Position numbers and translations under genes: made by a program. A stretch of DNA of 64,000 nt from Roseiarcus sp963751165. GTDB lineage: Bacteria > Pseudomonadota > Alphaproteobacteria > Rhizobiales > Beijerinckiaceae. The stretch spans positions 124,001-188,000 of the forward strand of contig CAVVTP010000007.1 of the NCBI GenBank assembly GCA_963751165.1, read 5' to 3'. Below the pieces are notes generated by a model that was not told the DNA's origin, made no database searches, and saw only the letters and a program-made list of their open reading frames with translations. Below are positions 24,683 through 33,716 of the stretch, in pieces (the first letter of the stretch is position 1; the number at the start of each line of letters is the position of its first letter).

Positions 24683-26648
24683 ATGAAGACGCAACGCCGT
24701 TTGGTGCTGGTCTTTTGCTTGACCGCGCTCACGATTTTCAGTCAGGTCGCGGCCGCGCTGGCCGACAAACGAATTGCGCTGGTTATTGGAAACGGCGCCT
24801 ACAAGCATACTCCCGGCCCTCTGGAATCCGCCGAATGACGCCAGAGACGTGGCCGACGCCCTCAAGGCGATCGGGTTCGACGTCACCCTGAGAGTCGATG
24901 TCGAAAAGCGGCAGATTGACCAGGTGATCGCGCAATTCGCGCGGGAAGGAAGATCGGCCGACGCCCTGCTCTTCTACTACTCCGGCCACGGCATGCAGTT
25001 CGAGGGCAAGAACTATTTGATGCCGGTGGACGCGGAATTACAGGACGAAGTCAGCCTTCGCTATGAGATGGTCAGCCTCGATGACGTCAAATCGGCGATG
25101 CAGCTCTCGCCGGGCGTCAAGATCATGGTTCTCGACGCGTGCCGCGACAATCCGCTGGCCGAGAAATTCGTCCGTTCGATCAGCCTCTCGACCCGCGACG
25201 TGCCCAAAGTTCAAGGCTACGCGCGGCCGGAGAAGGCGCAGGGGATGATCGTTGTCTATGCGACGCAGGCTGACGACGTGGCGCAGGACGGGACCGGGCG
25301 CAACAGTCCGTTCTCCGCGGCGTTCCTCAAAGAGGTCAAGGAGCCGGGGCTCGAGGTCGGCGCGATGTTCCGGCGCATTGGCAGCGACGTCTACGCGGTG
25401 ACGAACGGCCGCCAATCCCCGGAACTGTCGATCTCGATGGTGCCGGAGTACTACCTCAATCAATCCGAGACCGATCAGACGATCTGGGCGCGCATCCGCA
25501 CGAGCGCGAGCGCTGCGACCCTGCGTGAATTCCTAGATCGTTATCCCAACAGTTTCTATGCCCCCGACGCGCGCGCCCTCCTCGATCTTTTGGAGCGCGA
25601 AGCGCGTGAAAAGGCGGACCGGGAGGCGGCCGCGCACGCTAAATCGTCGGGGGATGCCGAGGCTGCCCGCCTGCGGGAGGAGCAGGCGAAGAGTGAACAG
25701 GCGGCCACGGAGGCAGGCGCTCGGGAGCGTGCGATGGCCGAAAAACTCGCGGCCGCGGAGGCGGAGCGCTCGCGGCTGACGCAGGAGCTGGCGCAACGGA
25801 CCGCTGACCAGGCTGCCGCGGAGGCGCGCAACCGGGCCGAACTCGAGAGGCTGCAGAAAGAGCGCGACCAACGCGAGGCCGAGCTTCGCGCGCGCGTTGA
25901 CAGGGAGCAGACCACAGCCTCTCCCTCGGACAAGGACCGACTCGTGCAAGAAGCCCTTGCCAATGATAGCGGCAATTCGGCTGACGACGCCCGAGCGCGG
26001 GCCGAACGCGAGCGCGTCGCGAACGAGGAGCAAAGCCGCCAGCTACGGGCCGAGGCGGATCGAGTGGAGTCCCTCAAGGCTGAGATCGTCCGGCTCGATC
26101 AACAGGCCGAGCAGGCGAAGGCGGTCGCGCAGTCGGAGGTGCAGAAGGCTGGGGAAGCGAAGAAGGCCCTGGCGGCGAACACAAATGTCGCCTCGCTCGA
26201 GTTGACGTCCGACCAACGCGCGCTGGTGGCGCCGATCGAGGCGGAGCTCAGACGGATTGGCTGTTACCCAGGCGCCAATCAGGATTGGGATTCCCCGGCC
26301 GTCCGCCTCGGCATTGCGGAATATGCCCGAAACGCCAAGCTCTTGGCCGCCCCCACCCTGCCCGACGCGGCGCTGCTCGATACCCTAAAGGGCATGCGCG
26401 AGCACGTCTGCCCGATCGAATGCTCCCCGCGAGAGACGGCGGTCGGCGGCCGTTGCGTCGCCAAGACCTGCCCGCCCGGCGAAATCCTCTCGCGCAGCGG
26501 CGCCTGCTTCGCCAAACCCGCTTCGCCGCGCGTCGCTGCGGCTCGTGAAATCGAACGGCCCGCCCCGCGCAGGGCGGCGCCGCATCATGCTCCCGCGAGC
26601 TCGGGCGGACGCTGCTTCAGCTTCAACGGAACGCAATATTGCGAATGA
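24683..26648 (+). pseudogene. Exported caspase-like (C14) protein, one-base frameshift near N-terminus
   Basis: The start at 24683 gives a signal peptide ending near AALADKR and the first caspase strand IALVIGNGAYKHTP. The frame then stops at 24838. A second frame carries on from about 24815 (LWNPPNDARDVADALKAIGF). One extra C in CCC at 24812-24814 explains the break. The catalytic His is in FYYSGHGMQFEGKNYL and the Cys in VLDACRDNPLAEK, so the peptidase is otherwise intact. A long Ala/Glu/Arg-rich coiled coil (about 290-490) follows, then a Cys-rich region (CPIECSPRE, KTCPPGE) and the end CFSFNGTQYCE. Corrected length is about 654 residues. Its stop overlaps the next gene (ATGA). Confidence 0.85.
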
Positions 26649-27013
26649 TGCGGGCGCTCCTCGACAGGAAGCTGGGGCTCGGCCTTCTCGCAGGGCTCGG
26701 GAGCTTGGCCGGAGCTGGCGAGGCCGGTGCGGCGCAATACGCCTGCCGGGTCCCCCTGGCCGTTCTATGTCAGGGCTGCGCGGGCGATGTCACGATCGCA
26801 CTTCAGCCTCGCGGCGGCTGCCGTGTGAGCTTCAGCCCCGCGCCGGGCGGCGCCGTGCAGCCGGTGTCCGGGGCGATTACCCTCCAGATTCAAACGCCGT
26901 CGGCGCAATTCACTCGTCGCGGCGCCTCCTGGCGGCCGCGTTCCGCCGCTAAGCCGCTTCAACCATCGAGAGGCGCCTGCTTCGTTTTTAATGATCGCCA
27001 ATATTGCGAATGA
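26645..27013 (+). CDS. Small exported protein sharing the caspase C-terminal motif
   Basis: This protein of 122 residues has a signal peptide (LLAGLGSLAGAGEAGA) and mature cysteines in YACRVPLAVLCQGCAG and GGCRV. Its last residues, GACFVFNDRQYCE, match GRCFSFNGTQYCE at the end of the caspase-like protein encoded immediately upstream, giving a shared motif C-F-x-F-N-x-x-Q-Y-C-E at the extreme C-terminus. The ATG overlaps the caspase stop (26645-26648), so the two are translationally coupled. I do not know the family; the shared tail suggests a common binding partner or substrate relationship with the caspase. Confidence 0.75.
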   Translation: MMRALLDRKLGLGLLAGLGSLAGAGEAGAAQYACRVPLAVLCQGCAGDVTIALQPRGGCRVSFSPAPGGAVQPVSGAITLQIQTPSAQFTRRGASWRPRSAAKPLQPSRGACFVFNDRQYCE

Positions 27014-27223
27014 TCCAACAAGAGAGTTGAGAAACGCGAGATTGCGCGGGTCCCGAGGCCGTTCTGCGCCCCCGTGAACGCTTAGGGTCAGTTGCCTCCC
27101 TCCATCGAGGACACCGGCACAAGGAAGGAATGCATAAAGCAGCGCCTTCCAATGACCCTCAACGCAGTCCGAGTTTCCGCTGGGGGGCGTCTTGCGAGCC
27201 GGCGAACGGCCTGCGGACGCGTC

Positions 27224-27775
27224 TCAGCGGATGGAGCATTGGGAACTGAGGAGTTTCGGCAGGCTGAAATGCGCCGGTTCGCCGTTGTCGGCCCGCCTGC
27301 TGATGATGTCGGGATATCCTTTCTGCAGCAGATACTTGATCTGCACGTTGCAGGAATTGTCGCCTGAGATTTCGATGTCCGCCATCATGAGATACTGTCG
27401 ACCGACGAAGATGCGCCTAAGCCGATGCGGCCCTATGACGTGCCAGACGACGCGCGCCGAATTGTTGCCGAGCGTCTCGCTGTTCTGACCCTGCTTGACG
27501 AATTGGCGCTTGCGCCTGCCGACGACGGTTTCATTGCTCTCGCTGACCTGCTTGCTCGCAGAGAGCGTCGCGATGATCTGGTGCTGCCCGACGATGCCCG
27601 GTCTTTCCTCGGGCGTCAGCCGGTCATGGGTCTCGGCAAAGTCGATTTGAATTATGGTGTCGCCTGTCGAACCGGCTGCAACCGCCAACCGGCCGGGCAA
27701 CCACGCGATCGCGGCGGCAAGCAGAAAACGGACTGCCTGCTTCGACCCGCGACCTTGTTTTCCGCCGCCCGTCAC
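27224..27775 (-). CDS. Small exported protein of unknown function, paralogue B
   Basis: This 183-residue protein is homologous to the one at 20917-21438 (see that entry for shared positions). The signal peptide is RFLLAAAIAWLPGRLAVAA. The GTG at 27775 is chosen because GGGAGG lies seven bases upstream; an in-frame GTG at 27805 lacks one. Two cysteines (NSCNV and SQCSIR) are conserved with paralogue A. It is transcribed toward the caspase operon. Its function is unknown. Confidence 0.65.
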   Translation of the reverse strand: MTGGGKQGRGSKQAVRFLLAAAIAWLPGRLAVAAGSTGDTIIQIDFAETHDRLTPEERPGIVGQHQIIATLSASKQVSESNETVVGRRKRQFVKQGQNSETLGNNSARVVWHVIGPHRLRRIFVGRQYLMMADIEISGDNSCNVQIKYLLQKGYPDIISRRADNGEPAHFSLPKLLSSQCSIR

Positions 27776-28006
27776 CGCGTTGCCTCCCTTCAGGCTTTGC
27801 ACCAAATTGACATCTTCGATCGCGCCAAAGATCTGCGTGAATTCAGATCAGGCGTCAATGCGCCGCCGACTTTGGTATCTTGCAATCCGACGCATCCATC
27901 GCGTGCTCGGCGGCCGCACTCGCGCAACGACTGGCGAATGAGCGCCGAGGGGCGGTTTACGGGGCTCACCGCCCAAGCCAGTCGGCGGCCCAACAGGAGG
28001 TGACGC

Positions 28007-28306
28007 TTACGCGGACGTGAGTTCGACTATTAGGCCGTCGCTCCAACCGTACTTGGCGTCAAAGAGCGACTTCACAGTCGCCGCGAGCTGAGGCTCGCGG
28101 TCATCGTGCACGACGCGTGCGTTGGCGTTGAACTCAGCGTCGCCGAGCCGGGCCTTGACCCGTGGCTGGGACTGGATGTTGCGCACCCAGTGGGCGCTCT
28201 CGCGCTCCGCAACAAGGTAGAAGCGTCCGCCGTGCTCAGTGAACCAGATCTCGATTTCACGCGGCTGACCGGTAACGCGGCCAACGGTGGTGAGGTAGAG
28301 ATACAT
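28007..28306 (-). CDS. Nitroreductase/F420-type PNPOx-fold protein
   Basis: This small protein of 99 residues resembles the deazaflavin-dependent nitroreductase (Ddn) / nitroreductase-quinone reductase family: LTTVGRVTGQPREIEIWF, GRFYLVAERESAHWVRNI and ARLGDAEFNANARVV are the usual strands. The ATG at 28306 has no clear ribosome site; the frame continues upstream with plausible residues (EEEWIGQQYAGRLTAP) but without an ATG, GTG or TTG, so either the true start uses a rare codon or an upstream part is lost. Cofactor (F420, FMN or none) cannot be assigned. Confidence 0.7.
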   Translation of the reverse strand: MYLYLTTVGRVTGQPREIEIWFTEHGGRFYLVAERESAHWVRNIQSQPRVKARLGDAEFNANARVVHDDREPQLAATVKSLFDAKYGWSDGLIVELTSA

Positions 28307-28563
28307 GGGGGCGGTCAGACGACCAGCATATTGTTGCCCAATCCACTCCTCCTCGATTTGAGCGGGCGCGCCGGGCTCGTTCGCGGGTCGGCGCGGGAGC
28401 GTCCCCGGAAGCGTTAACCGTCGCTTTGGCGCGGCTTCGGCCGCCCGTCGAGGATGGACGCCGAAACCACCTCGTTAGCCGACCGTCCAAGTCAAAACCA
28501 GCTTCCGGTCTCTGCCGGCGGCCCTTTATTTGGCCCGTGGAGTTGTGCAAAGTCGGATCGCGA

Positions 28564-31071
28564 ATGAAGCGCTCAAAAAGGGAGGCGCGTGTGGCGCTGA
28601 AAGAGGAGCGCGCGCCTGCATTCATGGCCGGCGGCGGCGAAATGGGCGCCAGGATGCGCGCCTACGATTGGTCGTCGCACCCGCTCGGGCGCCCGCAAGT
28701 CTGGCCGCAGCCCTTACGCACCGCAATCCGCCTGATCCTCAACACAGGCCATCCCATGTATGTCTGGTGGGGGCCGGAGCTATTCTGCTTTTACAACGAC
28801 CCCTACCGGCAATCGATCGGCAGCGAGCGCCATCCGAGTTCTCTTGGTCAGCCGGGCCGCGAGGTCTGGGAGGAGATTTGGCCGATCATCGGCCCGCAGA
28901 TCGATCAGGTGATGTCAGGCGGCGGCGCCACCTGGCGGGAGAACCATCTGGTGCCCATTACCCGCAACGGCAAGCTCGAGGAGGTCTACTGGACGTACAG
29001 CTATGGACCTATCGACCATCCCGGGGCGCCGAACGGAGTTGGCGGCGTGCTGGTCGTCTGCACCGAGACGACGGAACAGGTCCTGACCCGGCGAGAGCTC
29101 GCAATCGAGCGCGAGCGCCAACACCTTATGCTGCAGCAGATGCCCGGCTTCGCTGCTTTGCTCGCCGGACCCGAGCATCGCTACGAATACGTCAACGACG
29201 CCTACCGGCAAATCGCAGGGGACCGGGATTTTATCGGCCGCACCGTCCGCGAGGTCTTTCCCGATCTCGCCGGCCAGGGCTTCTACGAGCTCTTGGATAA
29301 GGTGTACGCGACCGGAGAGGCGTTTGCGGCCCGGGCGATGCCGATCAGCCTTGACCGTCCGCAAGGAGAGCGGTTCATCGACTTTCTCTATCAACCTGTG
29401 CGCGACGATTCCGGCCGGGTGACCAGTATCTTCGTCGGCGGCTACGACATCACCGAGCGGCGGATCGCCGAGGGGGCGCTACAGACAACCGCGGAACGCC
29501 TGCAACTTGCGACCGAGAACGCCGAAGTCGGTTTCTGGGATGTCGATCCCGTCTCGGACATCCTCACCTGGCCTCCGCGCACCAAGGCGATGTTCGGGAT
29601 CTCGCCCGATGCGCCCGTCACCATGCGCGATTTTTATAACGGCCTCCACCCTGACGACCGCGAGGCGACCAGCCAGGCCTATGCGGCGGCGGCGGACCCG
29701 GAGCGGCGGGCCCTTTACGACGTCGAGTACCGGACCATCGGCAAGGAGGATCGTGTGATCCGATGGGTGGCGGCGAAGGGTCGGGGCGTGTTCGACGCTT
29801 CGGGCCGCTGCATCCGCGTGGCGGGAACCGCGATCGACATCACCGCTCGCAAGCGCGCGGAGGAGCAGTTGCGCGAGCTCAATGAAACGCTGGAGACGCG
29901 CGTCGCCGAGCGCACGGCGGAACTGGAGGCCGCCCACGAGCAGCTTCGTCAAAGCCAGAAGCTCGAAGCCATGGGGAGCCTCACCGGCGGCGTGGCGCAC
30001 GATTTCAACAATCTGCTCACTCCGATCGTCGGCGCCCTCGACATGCTTCAGCGCAGGGGCGTGGGTGGGGAGCGCGAGCAGCGGCTGATCGCGGTCGCCG
30101 TGCAGTCGGCCGAGCGGGCCAAGACGCTCGTCCAGCGCCTTCTGGCGTTCTCGCGCCGCCAGCCGTTGCAACCCGTCCCGGTCGATCTCGGCGCCCTGGT
30201 GGAGAACATGGCGGGTCTGGTGTCGAGCACGACAGGCCCGCAGATCAGGGTGGTGGTGGACGTCGCCGACGATCTTCCACGGGCGAGAGCCGATCCCAAC
30301 CAACTGGAAATGGCGCTCCTGAACCTTTCGGTCAATGCGCGCGACGCCATGCCCGACGGCGGCACGCTTCGGATCAGCGCGTTAGCGAAAACAGTCGGCG
30401 CAGGCGCAAGACCAGGTCTGAAGGCCGGCCGCTATCTCTGCCTGTCGGTTGCGGACACCGGCGTCGGCATGGACGAGGCCACCGCGGCTCGCGCCGTCGA
30501 GCCCTTCTTCTCGACGAAGGGATTCGGCAAAGGCACCGGGCTCGGGCTTTCGATGGTTCACGGGCTCGCCTCGCAACTTGGCGGCGTGCTGGCGATCAAC
30601 AGCAAGCTCGGCCTTGGCACGAACATCGAGCTCTGGCTGCCGCAGACCGAGGACAAAATAGAGCCGTCCGCGGCGACGCCCGAAGGCGAGCCGATGCGCG
30701 GCCGCGGCGATGCCCTGCTGGTCGACGATGAGGAGGCGGTGCGGCTCAGCACCGCCGAGATGCTCGCCGAGCTGGGATACACAGTTGTCGAGGCGGCCTC
30801 GGCCGAGGAGGCGCTGCGCCTGATCGCGAATGGCGCCAAGGTGCGCCTGGTGATCACCGACCATCTGATGCCCGGCATGACGGGCACAGACCTGGCTCGT
30901 GCGGTGCGCGAGCGCCATCCCGACATCGCGGTCCTGATCCTCTCCGGCTACGCCGACGTCGAGGGCGTCGCCCCGGAACTGCCGAGGCTCACCAAACCCT
31001 TCCGCAAGGACCAGCTGGCCGCCAGCCTCGCCGGCCTCTTTTCGCACGCAGCCGACCGAGGATTTGGCTGA
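28564..31071 (+). CDS. Hybrid sensor histidine kinase with PAS domains and C-terminal receiver
   Basis: This protein of about 835 residues appears cytoplasmic (no membrane helix). It has three PAS-type regions (about 20-190, 200-310 and 320-450; WWGPELFCFYNDPYRQ, YEYVNDAYRQIAGDR and ATENAEVGFWDVD), a coiled-coil linker, the HisKA box with the phospho-acceptor His479 in GGVAHDFNNLLTP, an HATPase domain (VNARDAMPDGG, VADTGVGMD, GKGTGLGLSMVHG) and a receiver with phospho-acceptor Asp766 in ITDHLMPGM. The signal and output are unknown; no separate response regulator is nearby. The ATG at 28564 is used; an ATG at 28624 with GAGGAG upstream at longer spacing is possible. Confidence 0.88.
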   Translation: MKRSKREARVALKEERAPAFMAGGGEMGARMRAYDWSSHPLGRPQVWPQPLRTAIRLILNTGHPMYVWWGPELFCFYNDPYRQSIGSERHPSSLGQPGREVWEEIWPIIGPQIDQVMSGGGATWRENHLVPITRNGKLEEVYWTYSYGPIDHPGAPNGVGGVLVVCTETTEQVLTRRELAIERERQHLMLQQMPGFAALLAGPEHRYEYVNDAYRQIAGDRDFIGRTVREVFPDLAGQGFYELLDKVYATGEAFAARAMPISLDRPQGERFIDFLYQPVRDDSGRVTSIFVGGYDITERRIAEGALQTTAERLQLATENAEVGFWDVDPVSDILTWPPRTKAMFGISPDAPVTMRDFYNGLHPDDREATSQAYAAAADPERRALYDVEYRTIGKEDRVIRWVAAKGRGVFDASGRCIRVAGTAIDITARKRAEEQLRELNETLETRVAERTAELEAAHEQLRQSQKLEAMGSLTGGVAHDFNNLLTPIVGALDMLQRRGVGGEREQRLIAVAVQSAERAKTLVQRLLAFSRRQPLQPVPVDLGALVENMAGLVSSTTGPQIRVVVDVADDLPRARADPNQLEMALLNLSVNARDAMPDGGTLRISALAKTVGAGARPGLKAGRYLCLSVADTGVGMDEATAARAVEPFFSTKGFGKGTGLGLSMVHGLASQLGGVLAINSKLGLGTNIELWLPQTEDKIEPSAATPEGEPMRGRGDALLVDDEEAVRLSTAEMLAELGYTVVEAASAEEALRLIANGAKVRLVITDHLMPGMTGTDLARAVRERHPDIAVLILSGYADVEGVAPELPRLTKPFRKDQLAASLAGLFSHAADRGFG

Positions 31072-31220
31072 GTTCGTCGCGGTCTTGGGTCGTCAGGGAA
31101 CCTGAGCGCGCGGCGTCGACCGCTTCGCCGATGTTCTCGAGGAGGCGTCGTTGGAGGGCCACTCATTCGGAAGCCATGGTTTTCAGGCGCCTCGGCGACT
31201 AGGCGCCGACGTTCTGTCGC

Positions 31221-32084
31221 CTACCGCGGCTCGGCCAGCCATTCGCAGATGTGGCTCCCTCTGCCCTCGCGCGCCAGCAGCCGAGCGAGCCATGGCATGA
31301 GCGCATGCGCCTCGTCGAACAGCGTATGCGGTGGGTTGACGACCAGGAGCCCGGCGCGCGCCAGCGGCCGCTGCCCCTGCGGCCCAACCGGGCCGGGGCC
31401 GATGTCGAGCTCGAGCCTGAGGATGTTGGGCGCGCCGAGCGCGGCGACATTGTTGAGAAAATGGGCGTCTTGCGCCGGCTCGCGGATCGGCCGCCATAGA
31501 AGATAAGCTCCCGTCGGCCATTTGCGGAGCGCCCGCGCCAGCGTCTGCTCAACTCGCTGAAGCTCGTCCGGCTGCTCGAACGATGGGTCGACGAGAACCA
31601 GGCCGCGCCGCTCCTTGGGCGGCAGATAGGCGTTGAGCGCCACATAGCCGTCCGTGCCGACGATGCTGAGCCGGCCGTCGCGCCCGAGCGCGGCGACGAG
31701 CCTCTCGCGCTCCTCGGGATGCGCTTCGCAGAGCGCGATCCGGTCCTGCGGTCGCATCAGCGCCTGGGCGATCGCCGGGGAGCCGGGGTAGGAGGCAGGC
31801 GCGCCGTTCGCGTCAAAGGGCCCGATCGCCCGGAGATAGGGTTCGATGAGCGCCGCGATCGGGGCGGACGGCGAGGCCTTGACGAGCCGCGCCACGCCGT
31901 CGCGCCATTCCGGCGAGCGCTTCGCCTCGCCGCTTCCGAAGTCATAGCGCCCGGCGCCGGCGTGGGTGTCGATGAAGCGGAACGGCGCGTCCTTGCGCGC
32001 GAGATAGACGAGGATGCGCGCCAGGATCGCGTGCTTCATCACGTCGGCGAAGCCGCCGGCGTGGAAGGCGTGACGGTAGTTCAT
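31221..32084 (-). CDS. rlmJ: 23S rRNA (adenine-N6)-methyltransferase RlmJ
   Basis: This 287-residue enzyme methylates A2030 of 23S rRNA in E. coli numbering. MNYRHAFHAGGFADVMKH is the family's invariant N-terminus, FIDTHAGAGRYDF holds SAM motif I and LVLVDPSFEQPDE is the catalytic motif IV. Most members have DPPFE(E/Q), so the second Pro is replaced by Ser here, a minor oddity. It is a single gene next to the IS3 insertion; nothing suggests the insertion affects it beyond its promoter side at 32085-32296. Confidence 0.9.
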   Translation of the reverse strand: MNYRHAFHAGGFADVMKHAILARILVYLARKDAPFRFIDTHAGAGRYDFGSGEAKRSPEWRDGVARLVKASPSAPIAALIEPYLRAIGPFDANGAPASYPGSPAIAQALMRPQDRIALCEAHPEERERLVAALGRDGRLSIVGTDGYVALNAYLPPKERRGLVLVDPSFEQPDELQRVEQTLARALRKWPTGAYLLWRPIREPAQDAHFLNNVAALGAPNILRLELDIGPGPVGPQGQRPLARAGLLVVNPPHTLFDEAHALMPWLARLLAREGRGSHICEWLAEPR

Positions 32085-32159
32085 CGAGGATGGCCCGGAT
32101 TCACTTCGACGCCTTCAACGTCAACGGCGCGGCGCGCGTTGGCGGGCCGGAATCGCGGC

Positions 32160-32240
32160 GCGGGTCAAATTCGCTGTTCATCGGCAAAAATTCGCTCAGA
32201 GGACGAATAAATTCGCTGTTCCAATTCGCTGCCAGCTTTT
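32160..32240. repeat. AATTCGCTGTT repeat cluster, left of the IS3 element
   Basis: Within about 80 bases the motif AATTCGCT occurs four times (about 32168, 32190, 32212 and 32225), twice extended to AATTCGCTGTTC. Read on the minus strand it is AACAGCGAATT, the same core as the dispersed repeats at 38705 and 47121. It is broken from its other half (33658-33705) by the IS3 element. Confidence 0.55.
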
Positions 32241-32325
32241 CGCCCCAATCCCCGATCCAGCCCGCGTTTCCAGCAAAAATGCCGGTCGGATCGTCCTGGA
32301 CTGCGCCCCATCGCTGAGACACAAG

Positions 32326-33228
32326 CTAATTGACTGACAAGGCTTTGTCCTGGTTTGCCCGGTTGCAGTTGTCCCGGCGGAGTTCGGCTTCGAACTCGAT
32401 CGGGGGTTTGTAGCCGAGCGCCGAGTGCAGGCGCTTCTTATTATAGATGGTGTCGATGAAGGCGCCGATCTGACGGCGGGCGTCGTCGAGGTCGAGATAG
32501 GTTTTGGCTTCGACCTCCTCGGTTTTCAGCGTCTTCATGAAGCTCTCCGCCTTGGCGTTGTCATAAGGATTGCCCACCCGGCTCATGCTGGCGGCGATCT
32601 TATGCTTTTCGAGTCGCTCTTGATATGCGCCGCAGGCGTATTGCACGCCGCGATCGGAATGGTGGATGAGGCTGTCAGGCGCAGGATTTCGGGCGGCGAG
32701 CGCCATGTCGAGAGCCTCGATCGCCAGACTGGCCTCGAGATGGTCGGCGATCGCCCAGCCGATGACCTTGCGCGAGAAGGCGTCGAGGATCGCCGCCAGA
32801 TAGACGAAGCCCTCCGCCAGCCGCACATAGGTGATGTCGGCGACCCAGATCTGATCGAGCCCGGTGGGAACGAGGCCGCGCGTCAGGTTGGGGACGATGG
32901 CGAAGCCGTGCCGGCTCATCGTGGTGGCCGGGACGAAGGGCTTGGCGCGTTGGCTCAGAAGATTGTCCTCGCGCGTCAGTCTGCGCACCCGCTTGTCGTT
33001 GACGATCAGGCCTTGGCGCCTGAGCTCTTGGGCGATGCGGCGATAGCCGTAGCAGCGGTTGTCGAGTGCAATCTTTTGGATGAGATCGCGCAAGTCGGCG
33101 TCGTCGCGCTTGGCCGGATGGGGCCCGAAATGCCGATAGTAGCCGGCGCGCGACACGCCGCCCAACGCGCACAGGCGCTCGACGGTGGCGTCGTCCGTGA
33201 GAAAGCCTTGCGGCTCGACGGCGATCAT
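32326..33228 (-). CDS. IS3-family transposase OrfB (DDE integrase domain)
   Basis: This protein of 300 residues supplies the catalytic DDE domain. An N-terminal HTH_21 region (CYGYRRIAQELRRQGLIVND) precedes the retroviral-type integrase core with Asp in IWVADITYV, Asp in HHSDRGVQYA and Glu in NPYDNAKAESFMKTLK. NKKRLHSALGYKPP closes the domain. The ATG overlaps the orfA stop (ATGA, 33225-33228). In this family OrfA and OrfB are normally fused by programmed frameshifting or translated in coupling. Confidence 0.9.
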   Translation of the reverse strand: MIAVEPQGFLTDDATVERLCALGGVSRAGYYRHFGPHPAKRDDADLRDLIQKIALDNRCYGYRRIAQELRRQGLIVNDKRVRRLTREDNLLSQRAKPFVPATTMSRHGFAIVPNLTRGLVPTGLDQIWVADITYVRLAEGFVYLAAILDAFSRKVIGWAIADHLEASLAIEALDMALAARNPAPDSLIHHSDRGVQYACGAYQERLEKHKIAASMSRVGNPYDNAKAESFMKTLKTEEVEAKTYLDLDDARRQIGAFIDTIYNKKRLHSALGYKPPIEFEAELRRDNCNRANQDKALSVN

Positions 33229-33589
33229 TCCCCCGATGACCGCGTAGAGGTGGGCGCGCCGCTTTCCTGGCTGGTCGCGTCCCAGAGCCGCAAGGCTTCG
33301 CGAAAAAAATGCAGATCCACTTGCTGCCGGCCGACCAGGCGCTCGAGTTCGGCAAGGCGCGCCCTGGCTTGGGCGACGCCTGGCTTCGCCTCCAACCGGG
33401 CTTCCGTCCCCGCTTGCGGCTCAGCCCAGCAACCCCCATCGCCCGATAGGCCGCCCACCAGTCATACAAAAGCTGGGACTTGACCCCGGCCTCTTCGGCC
33501 ACCGGGCCTACTCTCTCCCCCTTCTCAAGACGAAGCACCGTCCGGTGCTTGAACTCCCTTGAAAATACTCGCAGCGTTCGTTTCGACAT
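33225..33589 (-). pseudogene. IS3-family OrfA with internal frameshift
   Basis: The N-terminal half starts at 33589 behind GAGGAGG and reads SKRTLRVFSREFKHRTVLRL then VAEEAGVKSQLLYDWWAAYR, the helix-turn-helix that binds the terminal repeats. The C-terminal half, ARARLAELERLVGRQQVDLH and FFREALRLWDA, the leucine zipper, is in another frame and ends at 33225. The length of 365 bases is not a multiple of three, so one base is missing or two are extra between about 33380 and 33420 (the KRGRKPG region). This break is inside orfA, not at the usual orfA/orfB frameshift site. Confidence 0.75.
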
Positions 33590-33657
33590 GGTTCCTCCTC
33601 GGAAGCCATGTCACCCAATTAAAAGTGTCTCAGTTAATGGGCGCACTCCAGTCCTTT

Positions 33658-33705
33658 CGGGCGAAAAACTCGCTGTTAATTCGCTGTTCTCAGCGAATTA
33701 ACGAA
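33658..33705. repeat. AATTCGCTGTT repeat, right of the IS3 element
   Basis: CTCGCTGTTAATTCGCTGTTC is followed by its partial inverse AGCGAATTAACG, making a small palindrome with centre at about 33690. It matches the cluster on the other side of the insertion element, so the IS3 element landed inside a copy of this repeat family. Confidence 0.5.
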
Positions 33706-33716
33706 GCCGCCCGCCC

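Larger units (their letters stand above)
32297..33650 (-). mobile_element. IS3-family insertion sequence, 1354 bp
   Basis: The left end begins TGGACTGCGCCCCATCGCTG and the right end, read inward, TGGAGTGCGCCCATTAACTG; both continue with AGACAC, giving imperfect terminal inverted repeats of about 26 bases. A direct duplication GTCC flanks the element (32293-32296 and 33651-33654), showing transposition as the origin. It carries orfA and orfB in the usual IS3 arrangement on the minus strand. The clean target duplication suggests a fairly recent insertion, but orfA contains a frameshift so this copy may be inactive. Confidence 0.88.

Noticed and set aside
28257..28625. Small Arg/Ser-rich frame upstream of the histidine kinase
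   Set aside because: Low-complexity composition, overlap with the reductase gene and no ribosome site.
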